Assembly: GCA_947565425.1 (NCBI GenBank) | Contig: CANOFW010000001.1 | Span: 202,437-266,436, forward strand | Direction: 5' to 3' | Length of the DNA: 64,000 nt | DNA from: an uncultured Lachnospiraceae bacterium | GTDB lineage: Bacteria > Bacillota > Clostridia > Lachnospirales > Lachnospiraceae | Part shown: positions 35,515 through 46,102 of the stretch, piece after piece | How the letters are laid out: each line of letters starts with the position of its first letter | Numbering within the stretch: position 1 is the first letter of the stretch | The notes under the pieces: model-generated | Databases searched by the model: none | The model's input: the letters and a program-made list of their open reading frames with translations, nothing else | What the model was told of the DNA's origin: nothing | Position numbers and translations under genes: made by a program

Positions 35515-36606
35515 ATGATACCTGAGAAGATTGGTTTTGTCGGTCTTGGACTGATTGGCGGCTCCATAGCCAAGACCATTCACCGCATTTACCCACAGAT
35601 TACCTTGATTGCCTGCGAGCCAAATGCAGACGCCTTGAAACTTGCCATGGAGGAAGGTGTTATCTCCCAGGGCTTTTCTTCTATATCCGAAGATTTTGGC
35701 AAATGCCGCTATATTTTTTTATGCGCACCTGTGCAGAAAAATGCAGAATTTCTTGCAAAATTGTCTGACTTTGCTGGGGAAAATTGCATAATTACAGATG
35801 TCGGCAGCGTAAAAAACGCAATTCATAAAGAAATTCCCGACAATCTAGCCCCTTTTTTTATCGGCGGACATCCCATGGCTGGCTCAGAAAAAAGCGGTTA
35901 TGCACATGCGACCGCTTACCTGCTTGAGAATGCCTACTACATTCTAACGCCGACCCCGACCACAAATAAGAAGATTGTACAGGAATTCCAGGAATTTGTC
36001 CGTTCTTTAGGCGCAATCGCCATGATACTTGATTATGAATCACACGATTTCATTACGGCTGCCATCAGCCATCTGCCGCACATCCTCGCCTCAAGCCTCG
36101 TAAATCTGGTGCAGGATATTGACAATGACGATTATACCATGAAGACGGTTGCAGCAGGAGGATTTCGCGATATTACCAGAATTGCTTCCTCCTCCCCTAT
36201 CATGTGGCAGCAGATTTGCCTGACAAACAAGGAACAGATTTTAAAGCTGATGGATATGTTCATAGACTCTTTAACGGCAACCAGAGGGCTGATATCTGCT
36301 TCTGAAAGCCAGCGGCTATTTGACTTTTTTCAAAGCGCCAAGGATTATCGTGATTCCCTGACAATCACAAGCTCAGGGCCGCTGCCTAAAGTATACGAAA
36401 TCTATTGCGACATGGTGGACGAAGCCGGTGGGATTGCCGCCCTTGCCACAATCCTCTCAAGCCATGGCATCAGCATTAAAAATATCGGCATCATTCACAA
36501 CCGGGAATTTTTAGACGGCGTCCTCCATATGGAATTTTATGAGGAGGAAGCGAGAAAAGAAGCCGTTTCTTTACTGAGACAATACCATTATACTGTATAT
36601 GAATAA
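35515..36606 (+). CDS. tyrA: Prephenate dehydrogenase with C-terminal ACT domain
   Basis: Converts prephenate to 4-hydroxyphenylpyruvate with NAD+, the committed step to tyrosine. 363 residues. The N-terminal Rossmann motif is GFVGLGLIGGSIAKTI, followed by IGGHPMAGSEKSGYAHA, the diagnostic segment of TyrA. The C-terminal ACT domain begins near residue 295 (DEAGGIAALATILSSHGISI) and probably senses tyrosine. The ribosome site AGGAGGAG is strong. aroA follows 13 bp later. Confidence 0.96.
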   Translation: MIPEKIGFVGLGLIGGSIAKTIHRIYPQITLIACEPNADALKLAMEEGVISQGFSSISEDFGKCRYIFLCAPVQKNAEFLAKLSDFAGENCIITDVGSVKNAIHKEIPDNLAPFFIGGHPMAGSEKSGYAHATAYLLENAYYILTPTPTTNKKIVQEFQEFVRSLGAIAMILDYESHDFITAAISHLPHILASSLVNLVQDIDNDDYTMKTVAAGGFRDITRIASSSPIMWQQICLTNKEQILKLMDMFIDSLTATRGLISASESQRLFDFFQSAKDYRDSLTITSSGPLPKVYEIYCDMVDEAGGIAALATILSSHGISIKNIGIIHNREFLDGVLHMEFYEEEARKEAVSLLRQYHYTVYE

Positions 36607-36619
36607 AGAGAGGTACAAT

Positions 36620-37930
36620 ATGACAATTACAGACAAGTATTCTTTCCATGGGGAACTTTCCGTTCCCGGCGATAAATCAATCTCCCATCGAAGCATCATG
36701 TTTGGCGCCATCTCCGATGGCATCACCACAGTCAGCAATTTTCTACAGGGTGCCGACTGCCTATCCACCATTGCCTGCTTTCAGAAAATGGGCATCGCTA
36801 TTGAAAATTTGGGAGAACAAATTCATATCCAAGGAAAAGGCCTTCATGGGCTCACGGCGCCCACAGGAATCCTAGATGTGGGCAACAGTGGGACTACTAC
36901 ACGCCTAATTTCTGGCATTCTTGCCGGACAGCCCTTCGAGAGCAGCTTAGACGGTGACGCTTCCATCCGCAGACGCCCAATGAAGCGTATTTTCACCCCA
37001 CTCTCCCAGATGGGCGCCGAATTTGAGAGCTGGAACCCGGATACTTTCCCTTATTCGTTACAGCCAACCGCTTCTGGCTGCGCTCCGTTCTCGGTACGCG
37101 GCAGACATCTGCACGGCATCCACTATCAATCTCCTGTGGCCTCCGCACAAGTGAAATCTGCAATCCTTCTCGCCGGTCTCTATGCAGAAGGGGAGACAAG
37201 CGTAACGGAACCTGTTCTTTCAAGGAACCACACAGAACTCATGTTGTCTGGCTTCGGTGCAGAGATTACTTCTGCCGGCAACACCGCCACCATAAAACCG
37301 CAACCAAAACTAGAGGGACAAGATGTTCATGTGCCGGGAGATATTTCTTCGGCTGCTTACTTCATTGCGCTCGGACTGCTTACGCCGCACTCAGAAATCT
37401 TAATCAAAAATGTCGGCGTCAATCCAACGAGAAACGGCATCATTCAGGCAGCTTTCGCCATGGGCGGTAATTTGACTCTACTCAATGAACACACCGTGTC
37501 TGGAGAACCCGTTGCCGATATCCTGGTAAAAAGCAGTTCCTTGCACGGCACCGTCATCGGCGGTGAAATGATCCCTACCCTCATTGATGAGATTCCCATC
37601 CTTGCTGTGATGGCAGCTTTCGCGGATGGCACGACCATTATCCGAGATGCCGGGGAATTAAAGGTAAAGGAATCCGACCGCATTGCCGTGATTACAGAAA
37701 ATTTAAAGGCAATGGGGGCCTCGATTACTCCCACAGACGACGGCATGTCGATAGAAGGAGGCAAACCTTTGCATGGCACGCAAATCCAGACACACCTTGA
37801 TCATAGGATTGCCATGGCATTTACCATCGCCGGACTCAATGCTTCTGGCGAAACTACACTGGACAATGAGAACTGTGCCGCCATTTCCTATCCATCCTTT
37901 TATGATGACATTCTCGCCCTTGCAGATTGA
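36620..37930 (+). CDS. aroA: 3-phosphoshikimate 1-carboxyvinyltransferase (EPSP synthase)
   Basis: Joins PEP and shikimate-3-phosphate in aromatic amino acid synthesis. About 436 residues. Motifs in order: VPGDKSISHRSIM, LDVGNSGTTTRLISGI (PEP site), SAQVKSAILLAGLYAEG, LKVKESDRIAV and LDHRIAMAFTIAGL. ATG 36620 was chosen because GAGAGG lies 6 bases upstream and the protein then starts MTITDKYSF; an ATG at 36599 lacks a ribosome site and overlaps tyrA. It forms an operon with tyrA. Confidence 0.97.
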   Translation: MTITDKYSFHGELSVPGDKSISHRSIMFGAISDGITTVSNFLQGADCLSTIACFQKMGIAIENLGEQIHIQGKGLHGLTAPTGILDVGNSGTTTRLISGILAGQPFESSLDGDASIRRRPMKRIFTPLSQMGAEFESWNPDTFPYSLQPTASGCAPFSVRGRHLHGIHYQSPVASAQVKSAILLAGLYAEGETSVTEPVLSRNHTELMLSGFGAEITSAGNTATIKPQPKLEGQDVHVPGDISSAAYFIALGLLTPHSEILIKNVGVNPTRNGIIQAAFAMGGNLTLLNEHTVSGEPVADILVKSSSLHGTVIGGEMIPTLIDEIPILAVMAAFADGTTIIRDAGELKVKESDRIAVITENLKAMGASITPTDDGMSIEGGKPLHGTQIQTHLDHRIAMAFTIAGLNASGETTLDNENCAAISYPSFYDDILALAD

Positions 37931-37967
37931 AGTCAAACATCCGCTTGATATGGATATTTTGCATTTC

Positions 37968-38006
37968 AAAAGGGATTGGAACACTCGCTTTCCAATCCCT
38001 TTTTTC
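37968..38006 (+). terminator. Terminator of tyrA-aroA
   Basis: AAAAGGGATTGGA and TCCAATCCCTTTT form a perfect 13-bp stem around a 10-base loop, followed by more T. It may also stop the convergent chemoreceptor gene. Confidence 0.85.
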
Positions 38007-38007
38007 T

Positions 38008-38058
38008 TCTAATAAAAATTTTGTCGCACTAACGCGTGTAAGAGTCTTCCTACTAGAA
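38008..38058 (+). repeat. Degraded family A-like repeat
   Basis: TTTTGTCGCACTAACGCGTG followed by AAGAGTCTTCCTACTAGAAA keeps the core and outer positions of family A but is weaker than the other copies. It lies between the aroA terminator and the end of the second chemoreceptor gene. Confidence 0.35.
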
Positions 38059-38109
38059 ATCAAATCCCCCGCAGGAATAAAAATAACCAGACGTTTCGCA
38101 ACGATCTTG

Positions 38110-40143
38110 CTAAACGGTAAATCCGCTGACACTCTTCTCTAAATCGCTGGAAACATCGGCAAGCTGATCTGAAACCTCCGAAATATTCTTCACCATTTCT
38201 TTCACCAATTCTGTAGAAGCCAGCGTCTCCTCTGTGCCTGCCGCATTGCCTTCCGCAATTGACGAAAGGTTACGCACCGCATCTACAACCGTGAGCCGCT
38301 CCTCATCCACATTTCTGACCATATCGTAGATTGCCGTTACCGCCTGCTTAATCACTTCTATATCATCATAAATCGCTGAAAACTGCTCTTCTGTATAAGA
38401 GAGTTGTTTACTCTGTTCAAGTATGACATCCTTTGTCTCATTCATGAAAGTCACCGTCTTGCTGGATTCACGCATCAGATTATTGACGATGTCATCAATA
38501 TATTTCGTAGAATCATTTGACTGTTCGGACAACTTCTGGATCTGGTCAGCCACCACTGCAAAGCCTCTTCCCTGTTCTCCTGCACGCGCCGCCTCAATTG
38601 CTGCATTTAAGGACAAGAGATTCGTCTCCTCGGCAATCGAAGTTATCAACTGCGCCGCATCTTTGATTTTGATAACTGATTCATTGGTGGACAAAACTTG
38701 TGCGCTAATCTCATCCATTGCCTGCTCCGTGTTGTTGTTGACCTCAGATAATGTACGAATCGTATTGCGCATTGCCTCGCTGGTCTCTCTAATATTGTCC
38801 GCGTATTTGCTCAATGCCTCCGTCTCTTCCATCGTCCTTTCAATATTCTCTCCGATCTGTACAATGCTTTCTACCGTCTGCTGGGTATCTGCTGCCTGCT
38901 GGGTCGCGCTGCCGGCAATTTCACCCATTGCCCTTTCCACCTCATCCACGGAATTGTTAGTCGTAGATACGCCTGTGCGCAAAGTTCCAGAAGTGTTGAG
39001 AAGCTTTCCGTTCTTCTCTTTAATCAGGCTTACCGCCTCACTGACCGTATCAGCTAGATTCTGCGTCGCTTTTGCGATCATACCGACCTCATCCCGGCGC
39101 GCCGTAAACTTGGAAAGCTTATGCTTTAGCGTCAGATCCAGGGTCCCAATCTCATTGATGATAGACGATACTTTCGCAATATCCTTGGCAATCAAACGAC
39201 CAGCAATCCATACCAGAAATGAAATCGCCACCAGTATTACAGCACACAAAATCACCATTGTCATCGACATCTGTGACACCGCAGCAAATGCCGTCCTACG
39301 TTCCGTCAGCATCACCAGCACCCAGTTCCTCGCCGGCATATATTGAAAGACATAGAACTCATCTTTACCTTTTTCTATGTACTCATAAAAAATACTGCCT
39401 GTCTCGCTATTCTTCACAAATTCAATATTTTCAAGCACGTTTTCTTCTTCTATGGCAGCGCCCATTTTCTCCTCATCCGGACAGAAGATATATGTATTTG
39501 TCGTAGCATCTAAGAGCATATAATCCTTATTCTTCTTGCCATCCTCCTGTAGATGATCCAATGTGTTCTTGAGCTCTTCCGCATAAATCGCAGCTCCCAC
39601 GTATCCAAGCGGTTTGTCTCCGTCAAAGATGGGATAGTACATAGATACTACCTGTTTGCCCGTGGATGGCGACGCCATCACACTGGTGTTGCAAATAGCT
39701 TTGCTGCCAAATACCTGATCCTGCAACTGCTTCAAAGAGTCTCCCTCTCTGAGCGTCTTACCAATAGGTCCTTCCACAAAAGATGCCAGCACCGTAGACT
39801 CATAATTCGCAAGATATATATTTTCAAGATTTCCATTCACTGTTCCATAATTCTTGGTATACTCCTGTGCTTTGGCAACCACTTCTGCATCCTGCGGATT
39901 TAAAAGCGCTTCTTTCAGTACCACAGACTGCCCATAACCAAGCAGATAAGCTTCCGCCGCTTCTACATACTGCTGTGCAATCTCACTGCGCGCTTCCGCC
40001 GCCTCGTTCATGTTCTCTAAAATCTGTTTCTCCATCATGGAAGACACGCTTCCATCCATACTTTTCCATAATACTACCAGACCGATTGTTAAGATACAGA
40101 TTACAATAACGCTTATCTTTGTTGCCAACTTCAAATTTTTCAT
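38110..40143 (-). CDS. Methyl-accepting chemotaxis protein
   Basis: 677-residue chemoreceptor. TM1 is [17 protein letters not shown] (about 10-26). The extracellular sensor (about 30-290) has Cache-like segments such as [20 protein letters not shown] and [19 protein letters not shown]2 is [24 protein letters not shown] and signalling domains follow, with the tip [20 protein letters not shown] then [23 protein letters not shown] 40143 follows AGGAGGAACCGATC. It has no obvious sequence relation to the 30.9-kb receptor in the sensor, so it probably detects a different ligand. Confidence 0.95.
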   Translation of the reverse strand: MKNLKLATKISVIVICILTIGLVVLWKSMDGSVSSMMEKQILENMNEAAEARSEIAQQYVEAAEAYLLGYGQSVVLKEALLNPQDAEVVAKAQEYTKNYGTVNGNLENIYLANYESTVLASFVEGPIGKTLREGDSLKQLQDQVFGSKAICNTSVMASPSTGKQVVSMYYPIFDGDKPLGYVGAAIYAEELKNTLDHLQEDGKKNKDYMLLDATTNTYIFCPDEEKMGAAIEEENVLENIEFVKNSETGSIFYEYIEKGKDEFYVFQYMPARNWVLVMLTERRTAFAAVSQMSMTMVILCAVILVAISFLVWIAGRLIAKDIAKVSSIINEIGTLDLTLKHKLSKFTARRDEVGMIAKATQNLADTVSEAVSLIKEKNGKLLNTSGTLRTGVSTTNNSVDEVERAMGEIAGSATQQAADTQQTVESIVQIGENIERTMEETEALSKYADNIRETSEAMRNTIRTLSEVNNNTEQAMDEISAQVLSTNESVIKIKDAAQLITSIAEETNLLSLNAAIEAARAGEQGRGFAVVADQIQKLSEQSNDSTKYIDDIVNNLMRESSKTVTFMNETKDVILEQSKQLSYTEEQFSAIYDDIEVIKQAVTAIYDMVRNVDEERLTVVDAVRNLSSIAEGNAAGTEETLASTELVKEMVKNISEVSDQLADVSSDLEKSVSGFTV

Positions 40144-40313
40144 GATCGGTTCCTCCTTAGCGTCACACCTTTTGGCCTCTTCTGATTAACAGAAATAATT
40201 GCCGAACTCAAAACGCCCCGCAATTACCTAATATTATTCCCATCCATTCAAAAAGAGAATATCATAGAATAACATATTGCGCAAGAAGTAAAATACTCCT
40301 GCCCCTGTTTTTC

Positions 40314-40539
40314 GTAACTATCCAGCCTTAATTTTTATATGACATCCTTATTCCATAGAACTTTTTATACCGTTGTGCAAAATACTTATGGGAAACATAT
40401 ATTTTTTTACAAATTTCCCCTCCCTCTGCCATAAGGGAAATCTGTTGGAAACACAGGATTCCCATAAGTATTTTTATATTCCATAATATAAAAGTTCTAT
40501 GGGATAGAGCTGTACATAAAATTAAGGCTGAATAGTTAC
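40314..40539. mobile_element. MITE-like palindromic element (226 bp)
   Basis: The two ends are long imperfect inverted repeats: left GTAACTATCCAGCCTTAATT, and right, read on the minus strand, GTAACTATTCAGCCTTAATT. Homology continues inward through CCATAGAACTTTT and AATACTTATGGGA, about 80 bp per arm. No transposase is encoded. The right end falls on the stop codon of the ParB-like gene, whose TAG shares its last base with the terminal G. A related end lies at 63731. Clear target-site duplications were not found. It fills most of the 395-bp gap; the rest (40144-40313) shows nothing I can support. Confidence 0.8.
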
Positions 40540-41078
40540 TATTTTGCTTCCCCCTCTTCCACCGGCCTCCACGCCTTTCCAAATTCTACATCACGAAACA
40601 GCTCGGTCAGTCCGGTAATCTGCTTCAAGCGCAGAATCTCATCACGACTCATGCCCAAATGTTTGGAAATCCAGGCATCGGAACGGCCAATACTATGAAG
40701 TTCCTGGACAATGTTGCTCATCAAATCTACATCATGTGAACCGCGTGCCCGATTGTGCCGTATCGTACTTGCCATACGATTGGAAAGCGGTTTGTCAATC
40801 ACTGTTACCGGCATCTTACCATTTTCACGCTGATAAATATCTTTATGGTCCATCATAATCTGGTAACGATGAAAACCATCCACAATCACATAGTTATCCT
40901 TTTCCTCCAGATAATAGCAGACAATCGGCATCGTATAGCCGTCTTCCTTAATGCTGTCATACAATAGCCGCATTTCCGGCGGAGCAACGGCATTCGGGTT
41001 ATAAGAATTAGGTATAATCTTTTCAATCGGCACTGCAATTACTTCATAAGCCGGGCTTTTGAAAGTGCTACCGCTCAT
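40539..41078 (-). CDS. ibrB: ParB/Srx-fold nuclease-like protein (IbrB/YbdM type)
   Basis: 179 residues. The ParB N-terminal fold is visible: VIAVPIEKIIPNSYNPN, then LYDSIKEDGYTMPIVCYYLE and VIVDGFHRYQIM. The GFHR replaces the ParB GERR motif. A helix-turn-helix-like segment follows (SDAWISKHLGMSRDEILRLK, about 133-152). The gene overlaps the end of the PAPS-reductase-like gene by 11 bp, as in the ibrA-ibrB/ybdN-ybdM pairs of enterobacteria, whose biochemistry is poorly known. The MITE-like element touches its stop codon, so its C-terminus may differ from relatives. Confidence 0.8.
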   Translation of the reverse strand: MSGSTFKSPAYEVIAVPIEKIIPNSYNPNAVAPPEMRLLYDSIKEDGYTMPIVCYYLEEKDNYVIVDGFHRYQIMMDHKDIYQRENGKMPVTVIDKPLSNRMASTIRHNRARGSHDVDLMSNIVQELHSIGRSDAWISKHLGMSRDEILRLKQITGLTELFRDVEFGKAWRPVEEGEAK

Positions 41079-42387
41079 TTACGAATCCTCCGTATTTTCT
41101 TCTGATAATGTCTATTTGTTCCTGTTCTTTCCTGGATATACCAAATCCCATAAACCGACAGATATGATCGTTTTTGAGAATACAGTAACACATCCGTTTC
41201 CAGCTTGGTATATCCTTTGTTGACTTTATATCGTCTGTATGATCTGGAATTTTACCGGTAAACACCACTCTGGAATTTTTATTCAATGTGTAATTGGACA
41301 CTCCATTTCTGCGAATAGGATATCCTCTGTCCATCAATTCCTGAATCGCTTCCTCTGGCAAGCCGCCCCCGGTCTCATGCCAGAATTTAATAGATGTTTG
41401 GAATTTTCTCACATAGTTATTGCGTATCCTCACCGGAAGGGTATCTAAAAGAAATCTTGTATAAGATTCCCAAGTGTGTCCTTCGGGAAGCGTAATATTG
41501 CGGTAGCCGACTGCCTTCGTCCGCGCATAAACGGCGCTAAAATTAGCCCCCCGTACCCTGCCAACTAGTTTTGTCCAGATTTGCGGGTCGATTACGCGGT
41601 ACAGATTCAGGCTGTCTTTGGCATAATCATTAAAGGGAGACGCCACTCGCATCTGGCTAGGTTTCAACCCTGCTTTGTAATACAAATCATAAAGACCATT
41701 GTAATCATAGCCAAATTTATAATTTGCCGTCCACACATCACCGTTCGTCCAGTCATAAAGCGGGGACGCTGACCAGACATCCTTGAACTGCTTGGTAATC
41801 CAGCACTCCCCTTTATACCCGTATTTCCGGTTTAGAAATCCACTGTAACGCTGCATCGACTCTTCTGCCCGCATACCGAGCAAGCAAACGGTCTTGCGGT
41901 TCCCATGCCTCTCCTTATAGAATCTTCCAAACTGCTTGGCAAGGTCTTCCTGAGGCATACGGTAGCGGTAATGATGGAAAGGATCTGGCAATTTGATGAC
42001 ATAAGGATGGTCTGGCATAGAACGAACCCAGATATCCCGCTTCATATCATCCCAGGGATACCAATACATCTCATAACTGCTAACCGCCGTTCTTACCGCC
42101 ATAGGCAGGCAAACCCAGTATGGATCCACCTCCTGCTCCAAACGCTTGAATGTGCGTTCCACATATTCCGTTGTCACCGAGTATTGCGCCTCAAAATCCT
42201 GGTGAAATAAACCGATCTCTCTGTCGGGATAGTGTTCGCGCCTAAAATCCAGCAGGAGATTCAACAGCACGCCGCTGTCTTTTCCCCCACTAAAAGAAAT
42301 ATAGATGTTTTCAAACTCTTGAAAAAGAAAATGAAAACGCTTCAAAAGCGCCTCATATACATTTTCATCTTGATATTGACGAACCAT
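41068..42387 (-). CDS. ibrA: PAPS reductase-like ATP-pyrophosphatase, DUF3440 (IbrA/YbdN type)
   Basis: 439 residues. The PP-loop SFSGGKDSGVLLNLL (SGGKDS at 33-38) marks an adenylating N-type ATP pyrophosphatase related to PAPS reductase. VCLLGMRAEESMQRYSGF lies at about 168-185, where PAPS reductases bind substrate. The C-terminal DUF3440 region includes MCYCILKNDHICRFMGFG with two Cys. Members of this family pair with a ParB-like protein. They are encoded on mobile or variable regions in some bacteria, and IbrA/IbrB were described as regulators of immunoglobulin-binding proteins in E. coli. The reaction is not established. It lies 82 bp after queA. Confidence 0.85.
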   Translation of the reverse strand: MVRQYQDENVYEALLKRFHFLFQEFENIYISFSGGKDSGVLLNLLLDFRREHYPDREIGLFHQDFEAQYSVTTEYVERTFKRLEQEVDPYWVCLPMAVRTAVSSYEMYWYPWDDMKRDIWVRSMPDHPYVIKLPDPFHHYRYRMPQEDLAKQFGRFYKERHGNRKTVCLLGMRAEESMQRYSGFLNRKYGYKGECWITKQFKDVWSASPLYDWTNGDVWTANYKFGYDYNGLYDLYYKAGLKPSQMRVASPFNDYAKDSLNLYRVIDPQIWTKLVGRVRGANFSAVYARTKAVGYRNITLPEGHTWESYTRFLLDTLPVRIRNNYVRKFQTSIKFWHETGGGLPEEAIQELMDRGYPIRRNGVSNYTLNKNSRVVFTGKIPDHTDDIKSTKDIPSWKRMCYCILKNDHICRFMGFGISRKEQEQIDIIRRKYGGFVNER

Positions 42388-42468
42388 TCTGCGGTCTCTC
42401 TTTCTTAAATCTTATCTCATAAGTTACAGTTCACATACAACCCCTTTCGCCACAGATATGGCAGTATA

Positions 42469-43551
42469 TTAAATGATAAGCATGGCGTCCCCAAAACTGA
42501 AAAAACGGTATTTTTCCTGCACTGCCTCCTCATAGGCATAAAGCACCTTTTCTCTTCCTGCCAACGCTGATACCAACATCACCAGCGTGGACTCCGGCAA
42601 ATGAAAATTTGTAATCAGCGCATCCAACACCTGAAATTGATAACCCGGATAAATAAAAATATCTGTCCAACCCCGGCAAGGTTTGACCCACGTCTCAGAT
42701 AATTCCTGGCCAGGCGATTTCTCGTTCGCTAACGCTATACGCTCCTGCCTTATTTGGGCAGCGACAGATTCCACCGTACGGCAGCTTGTCGTTCCTACAC
42801 AGATTACCCTGCCGCCCCTTTGTTTTGTATCATTGATAATTTCTGCCGCCTGCGCGTCCAGCTCGTAATACTCAGAATGCATATGATGTTCCTTGACATT
42901 CTCCACCTTCACAGGACGAAACGTACCAAGCCCCACATGCAACGTCACCTCCGCGATACGGATTCCTTTGGCGCGGATTTGTTCTAACAACTCTGGTGTA
43001 AAATGAAGCCCGGCTGTAGGCGCCGCCGCAGAACCGTCATATTTCGCATACACTGTCTGGTAACGGTTCTTATCCTTGAGCTGATGGGTGATATAAGGTG
43101 GCAGGGGCATCTGCCCCAGCCGGTCTAAAATTTCTTCAAAGATACCCTCATAGGTAAACTGAATCAGCCGGTTGCCATCTTCCACAACGTCGGTAACCTC
43201 CCCGATCAATAATCCATCGCCAAAAAGGATGCGCGTGCCGGGTTTGGCCTTCTTACCGGGTTTTACCAGGGTCTCCCAGACATCATTTTCCCTGCGCTTT
43301 AGCAGAAGGATTTCTATTTTTGCCTGCGTCCCCTCCTTCTCCCCAAACAACCGGGCTGGGATTACTTTCGTATTATTGATAACTAAGCAATCCGCAGGAT
43401 TCAAATAATCTACAATATCTGCAAAATGACGATGCCGCATGTCCCCGGTAGCCCGGTCAAGCACCAGCAACCGGGAACTAGAGCGGTCCGCAAGCGGGTC
43501 CTGAGCAATCAATTCCTGGGGAAGATCATAATAAAAATCTTTTACATCCAT
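42469..43551 (-). CDS. queA: S-adenosylmethionine:tRNA ribosyltransferase-isomerase
   Basis: Transfers ribose from SAM to preQ1 in tRNA to make epoxyqueuosine. 360 residues. It starts [20 protein letters not shown] and contains [39 protein letters not shown] and [14 protein letters not shown], all signatures of QueA. It lies 9 bp after the pheT stop, so it probably rides on the pheST transcript. Confidence 0.97.
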   Translation of the reverse strand: MDVKDFYYDLPQELIAQDPLADRSSSRLLVLDRATGDMRHRHFADIVDYLNPADCLVINNTKVIPARLFGEKEGTQAKIEILLLKRRENDVWETLVKPGKKAKPGTRILFGDGLLIGEVTDVVEDGNRLIQFTYEGIFEEILDRLGQMPLPPYITHQLKDKNRYQTVYAKYDGSAAAPTAGLHFTPELLEQIRAKGIRIAEVTLHVGLGTFRPVKVENVKEHHMHSEYYELDAQAAEIINDTKQRGGRVICVGTTSCRTVESVAAQIRQERIALANEKSPGQELSETWVKPCRGWTDIFIYPGYQFQVLDALITNFHLPESTLVMLVSALAGREKVLYAYEEAVQEKYRFFSFGDAMLII

Positions 43552-43559
43552 AGCACTCC

Positions 43560-45980
43560 TTACTTCCTAAGCTCAATTCCCATTGCTTCCAATGATTTTA
43601 AGATCTTATCCATGGCGGGCGCATAATCGGCTTCCTCCAAGGTTTTGTCTTTGGCGCGGAATGTCAGGGAATAAGCCAAAGACTTAAATCCGGCTTTAAT
43701 TTGCGCGCCCTCATAAATATCAAACAGCGCATAGCTCTCCAAATATTGTCCGCCTTTAGCGTCAAATACCTTTTCCACTTCTCCGGCAAGAATTTCCTTG
43801 GGCATTACCATACTGATATCCCTACTCACCGCTGGGAACCGTGCAATCCCCTGATATTTACGGTCAAAACTTGCCAGCTCGACAACTTCTGGCATATCAA
43901 TAACCGCCACATAGACGCGCTCCTTAATCGAATAATTGTCCGCAACCTGGGGATGAATTTCTCCCAGATAGCCTACCACCCTGCCGTCATAGATGACATT
44001 TGCCTGTCTTCCCGGATGCAGGAAAGGTTTTCCAGCTTTGGGATCATACGTCTCTTTGCCGTGAAGCCCTGCCTTATCAAAGAATTCCTCCACCACGCCT
44101 TTCATGGTATAAAAATCGCCTTCTCCATACATACCAAGCGTAAACTGCATCCGTTCTTCAGGCAATTCCGTCACCGGTATCTGTTTGGGCAGATAAATAT
44201 TTCCCAACTCATAAAGACGCACATCTTTATTTCTGCGATTGTAATTGGTAGAGAGAGAGGTCAACATGCCATTTAAGGAAATCGTGCGCATAATGCTGAA
44301 ATCTTCTCCCAGCGGATTGGAAATCACGACCGTTTTGCGCAGATCGCTGTCCTGCGGAATTAACAGTTTATCGAATACTTTCGGGCTCTCAAAAGAATAG
44401 GACATGCCCTGGCTGAACCCGCAAAATTCTGCCGTGTCCCTTGCCACTGCTTCCACACGCAGTTTAAATGATAATTTACCGGTGGTTGCTTCGCCGCTCG
44501 GCAGAGAGGTCGGAATATTATCATAGCCATAGAATCTTGCCACTTCCTCCGCCATATCAGCAAGGCATTCTAAATCCTGCCGCCAGGAAGGTACAATTAC
44601 CTCGTCCCTTTCATCATCATAGCCCAAATCTATTTTCTTGAAATAACCAATCATATCCTCCTTGGATATTTCCGTACCCAAAAGCGCATTGACTTTTTGA
44701 GCGTCAAAAGGAATCCTTCTGCCCTCTTTCACCTTACCATAAACGTCCACAACTCCGCCAACAACATCGCCTGCTCCCAACTCTTCAATCAACTGGCAGG
44801 CACGGTTAATGGCCTCTAGCGCATTATTGGGGTCTAATCCTTTTTCAAATTTACCGGACGCGTCGGTACGCAGTCCCACCTTTTTACTGGAAAGACGGAT
44901 ATTTGTGCCATCGAAACACGCCGCTTCAAAAAGCATTGTCTGCACATGTTCAGTAATCATGGAGTTTTCCCCACCCATAATACCTGCAATACCAACGGCC
45001 TTTTCCCCATCGCAAATCATCAGCACCGAATCATCCATCGTGCGTTCCTGGCCATCCAAAGTCACAAACTTCTCGCCTTTATCTGCACGACGCACGATAA
45101 TCTCTTTGCCGACAATCGTGTCCAAATCATAGGCATGCATCGGCTGTCCATATTCCTCCATCACATAATTTGTGATATCTACAATATTATTGATGGGACG
45201 AATGCCTTGTGACGCCAGACGACGCTGCATCCATTTCGGCGAGGGCGCAATCTTAATGTTCTTGACTACTCTCGCACAGTACCTTGGACAAAGCTCTGTA
45301 TCTTTAACGGTAACCTTAATGTAATCGTTGACGTCTTCGTTGTTGCCCGTCTCCGTTACCACTGGGGGCACAAACGCTTTGCCGAACGTTGCTGCCGCTT
45401 CCCGTGCCAGTCCCAGCACACCGAAACAATCAACGCGATTAGAAGTAATTTCGTACTCAAAAACTACATCGTCAAGACCTAACGCCTTGATTGCGCTCTC
45501 TCCCACCTTAACGTCATCCTCGAAAATGTAAATGCCATTCTCCGGGGATTCCGGGTACATTTCCCTGGTAGAGCCCAGCTCTTCGATGGAGCACATCATA
45601 CCATTGGAAGGCACGCCTCTGAGCTTTCCTTTCTTGATTTTGACGCCGCCCGGCGTCTTCTTGCCATCGTGCCCACCTGCTACGCGTCCGCCATCCAGCA
45701 CAACAGGCACTTTCTGCCCTTCTTTGACATTGGGCGCGCCGGTGACAATCTGAATATCCTCTCCGCTACCCACATTTACCTGGCATACCACGAGCTTATC
45801 CGCATCGGGATGTCTCTCTATCTTCGTAATCTGCCCAACTACAATTTTATCTAAATCTGCATCCAACTCCTCAAACCCCTCAACCTTAGAGCCTGAAAGT
45901 GTCATTGCATCCGTATATTCCTGTGCCGTCACATCTAAATCTGGAACGTACGCTTTTATCCACGACAATGATGTATTCAT
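43560..45980 (-). CDS. pheT: Phenylalanyl-tRNA synthetase beta subunit
   Basis: About 806 residues in the usual domain order: N-terminal, tRNA-binding/EMAP-like ([20 protein letters not shown]), B3/B4 editing domain ([20 protein letters not shown]), B5, catalytic-like core, and C-terminal FDX-ACB ([17 protein letters not shown]). ATG 45980 gives [16 protein letters not shown], the typical start; an ATG 12 bp earlier overlaps the GAAAGG ribosome site. It forms the alpha2-beta2 enzyme with PheS, encoded 122 bp upstream. Confidence 0.97.
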   Translation of the reverse strand: MNTSLSWIKAYVPDLDVTAQEYTDAMTLSGSKVEGFEELDADLDKIVVGQITKIERHPDADKLVVCQVNVGSGEDIQIVTGAPNVKEGQKVPVVLDGGRVAGGHDGKKTPGGVKIKKGKLRGVPSNGMMCSIEELGSTREMYPESPENGIYIFEDDVKVGESAIKALGLDDVVFEYEITSNRVDCFGVLGLAREAAATFGKAFVPPVVTETGNNEDVNDYIKVTVKDTELCPRYCARVVKNIKIAPSPKWMQRRLASQGIRPINNIVDITNYVMEEYGQPMHAYDLDTIVGKEIIVRRADKGEKFVTLDGQERTMDDSVLMICDGEKAVGIAGIMGGENSMITEHVQTMLFEAACFDGTNIRLSSKKVGLRTDASGKFEKGLDPNNALEAINRACQLIEELGAGDVVGGVVDVYGKVKEGRRIPFDAQKVNALLGTEISKEDMIGYFKKIDLGYDDERDEVIVPSWRQDLECLADMAEEVARFYGYDNIPTSLPSGEATTGKLSFKLRVEAVARDTAEFCGFSQGMSYSFESPKVFDKLLIPQDSDLRKTVVISNPLGEDFSIMRTISLNGMLTSLSTNYNRRNKDVRLYELGNIYLPKQIPVTELPEERMQFTLGMYGEGDFYTMKGVVEEFFDKAGLHGKETYDPKAGKPFLHPGRQANVIYDGRVVGYLGEIHPQVADNYSIKERVYVAVIDMPEVVELASFDRKYQGIARFPAVSRDISMVMPKEILAGEVEKVFDAKGGQYLESYALFDIYEGAQIKAGFKSLAYSLTFRAKDKTLEEADYAPAMDKILKSLEAMGIELRK

Positions 45981-46102
45981 ACTTTCTTTCATCCTTTCTA
46001 TTTTTTACTAATCTACAGGCAATTGCGACGCCTGCCGATAAGAGAACTTCACGCGCAATCCCTGCAAATTTGCTTCCATATTTTCACAATACAGCAATCC
46101 GC

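Noticed and set aside
38423-39346. 307-codon plus-strand ORF inside the second chemoreceptor gene
   Set aside because: Antisense to a clear MCP signalling domain, Ser/Ile-rich composition, no ribosome site.
40328-40582. 84-codon minus-strand ORF
   Set aside because: Lies within the MITE-like palindrome and runs antiframe into the ibrB 3' end.
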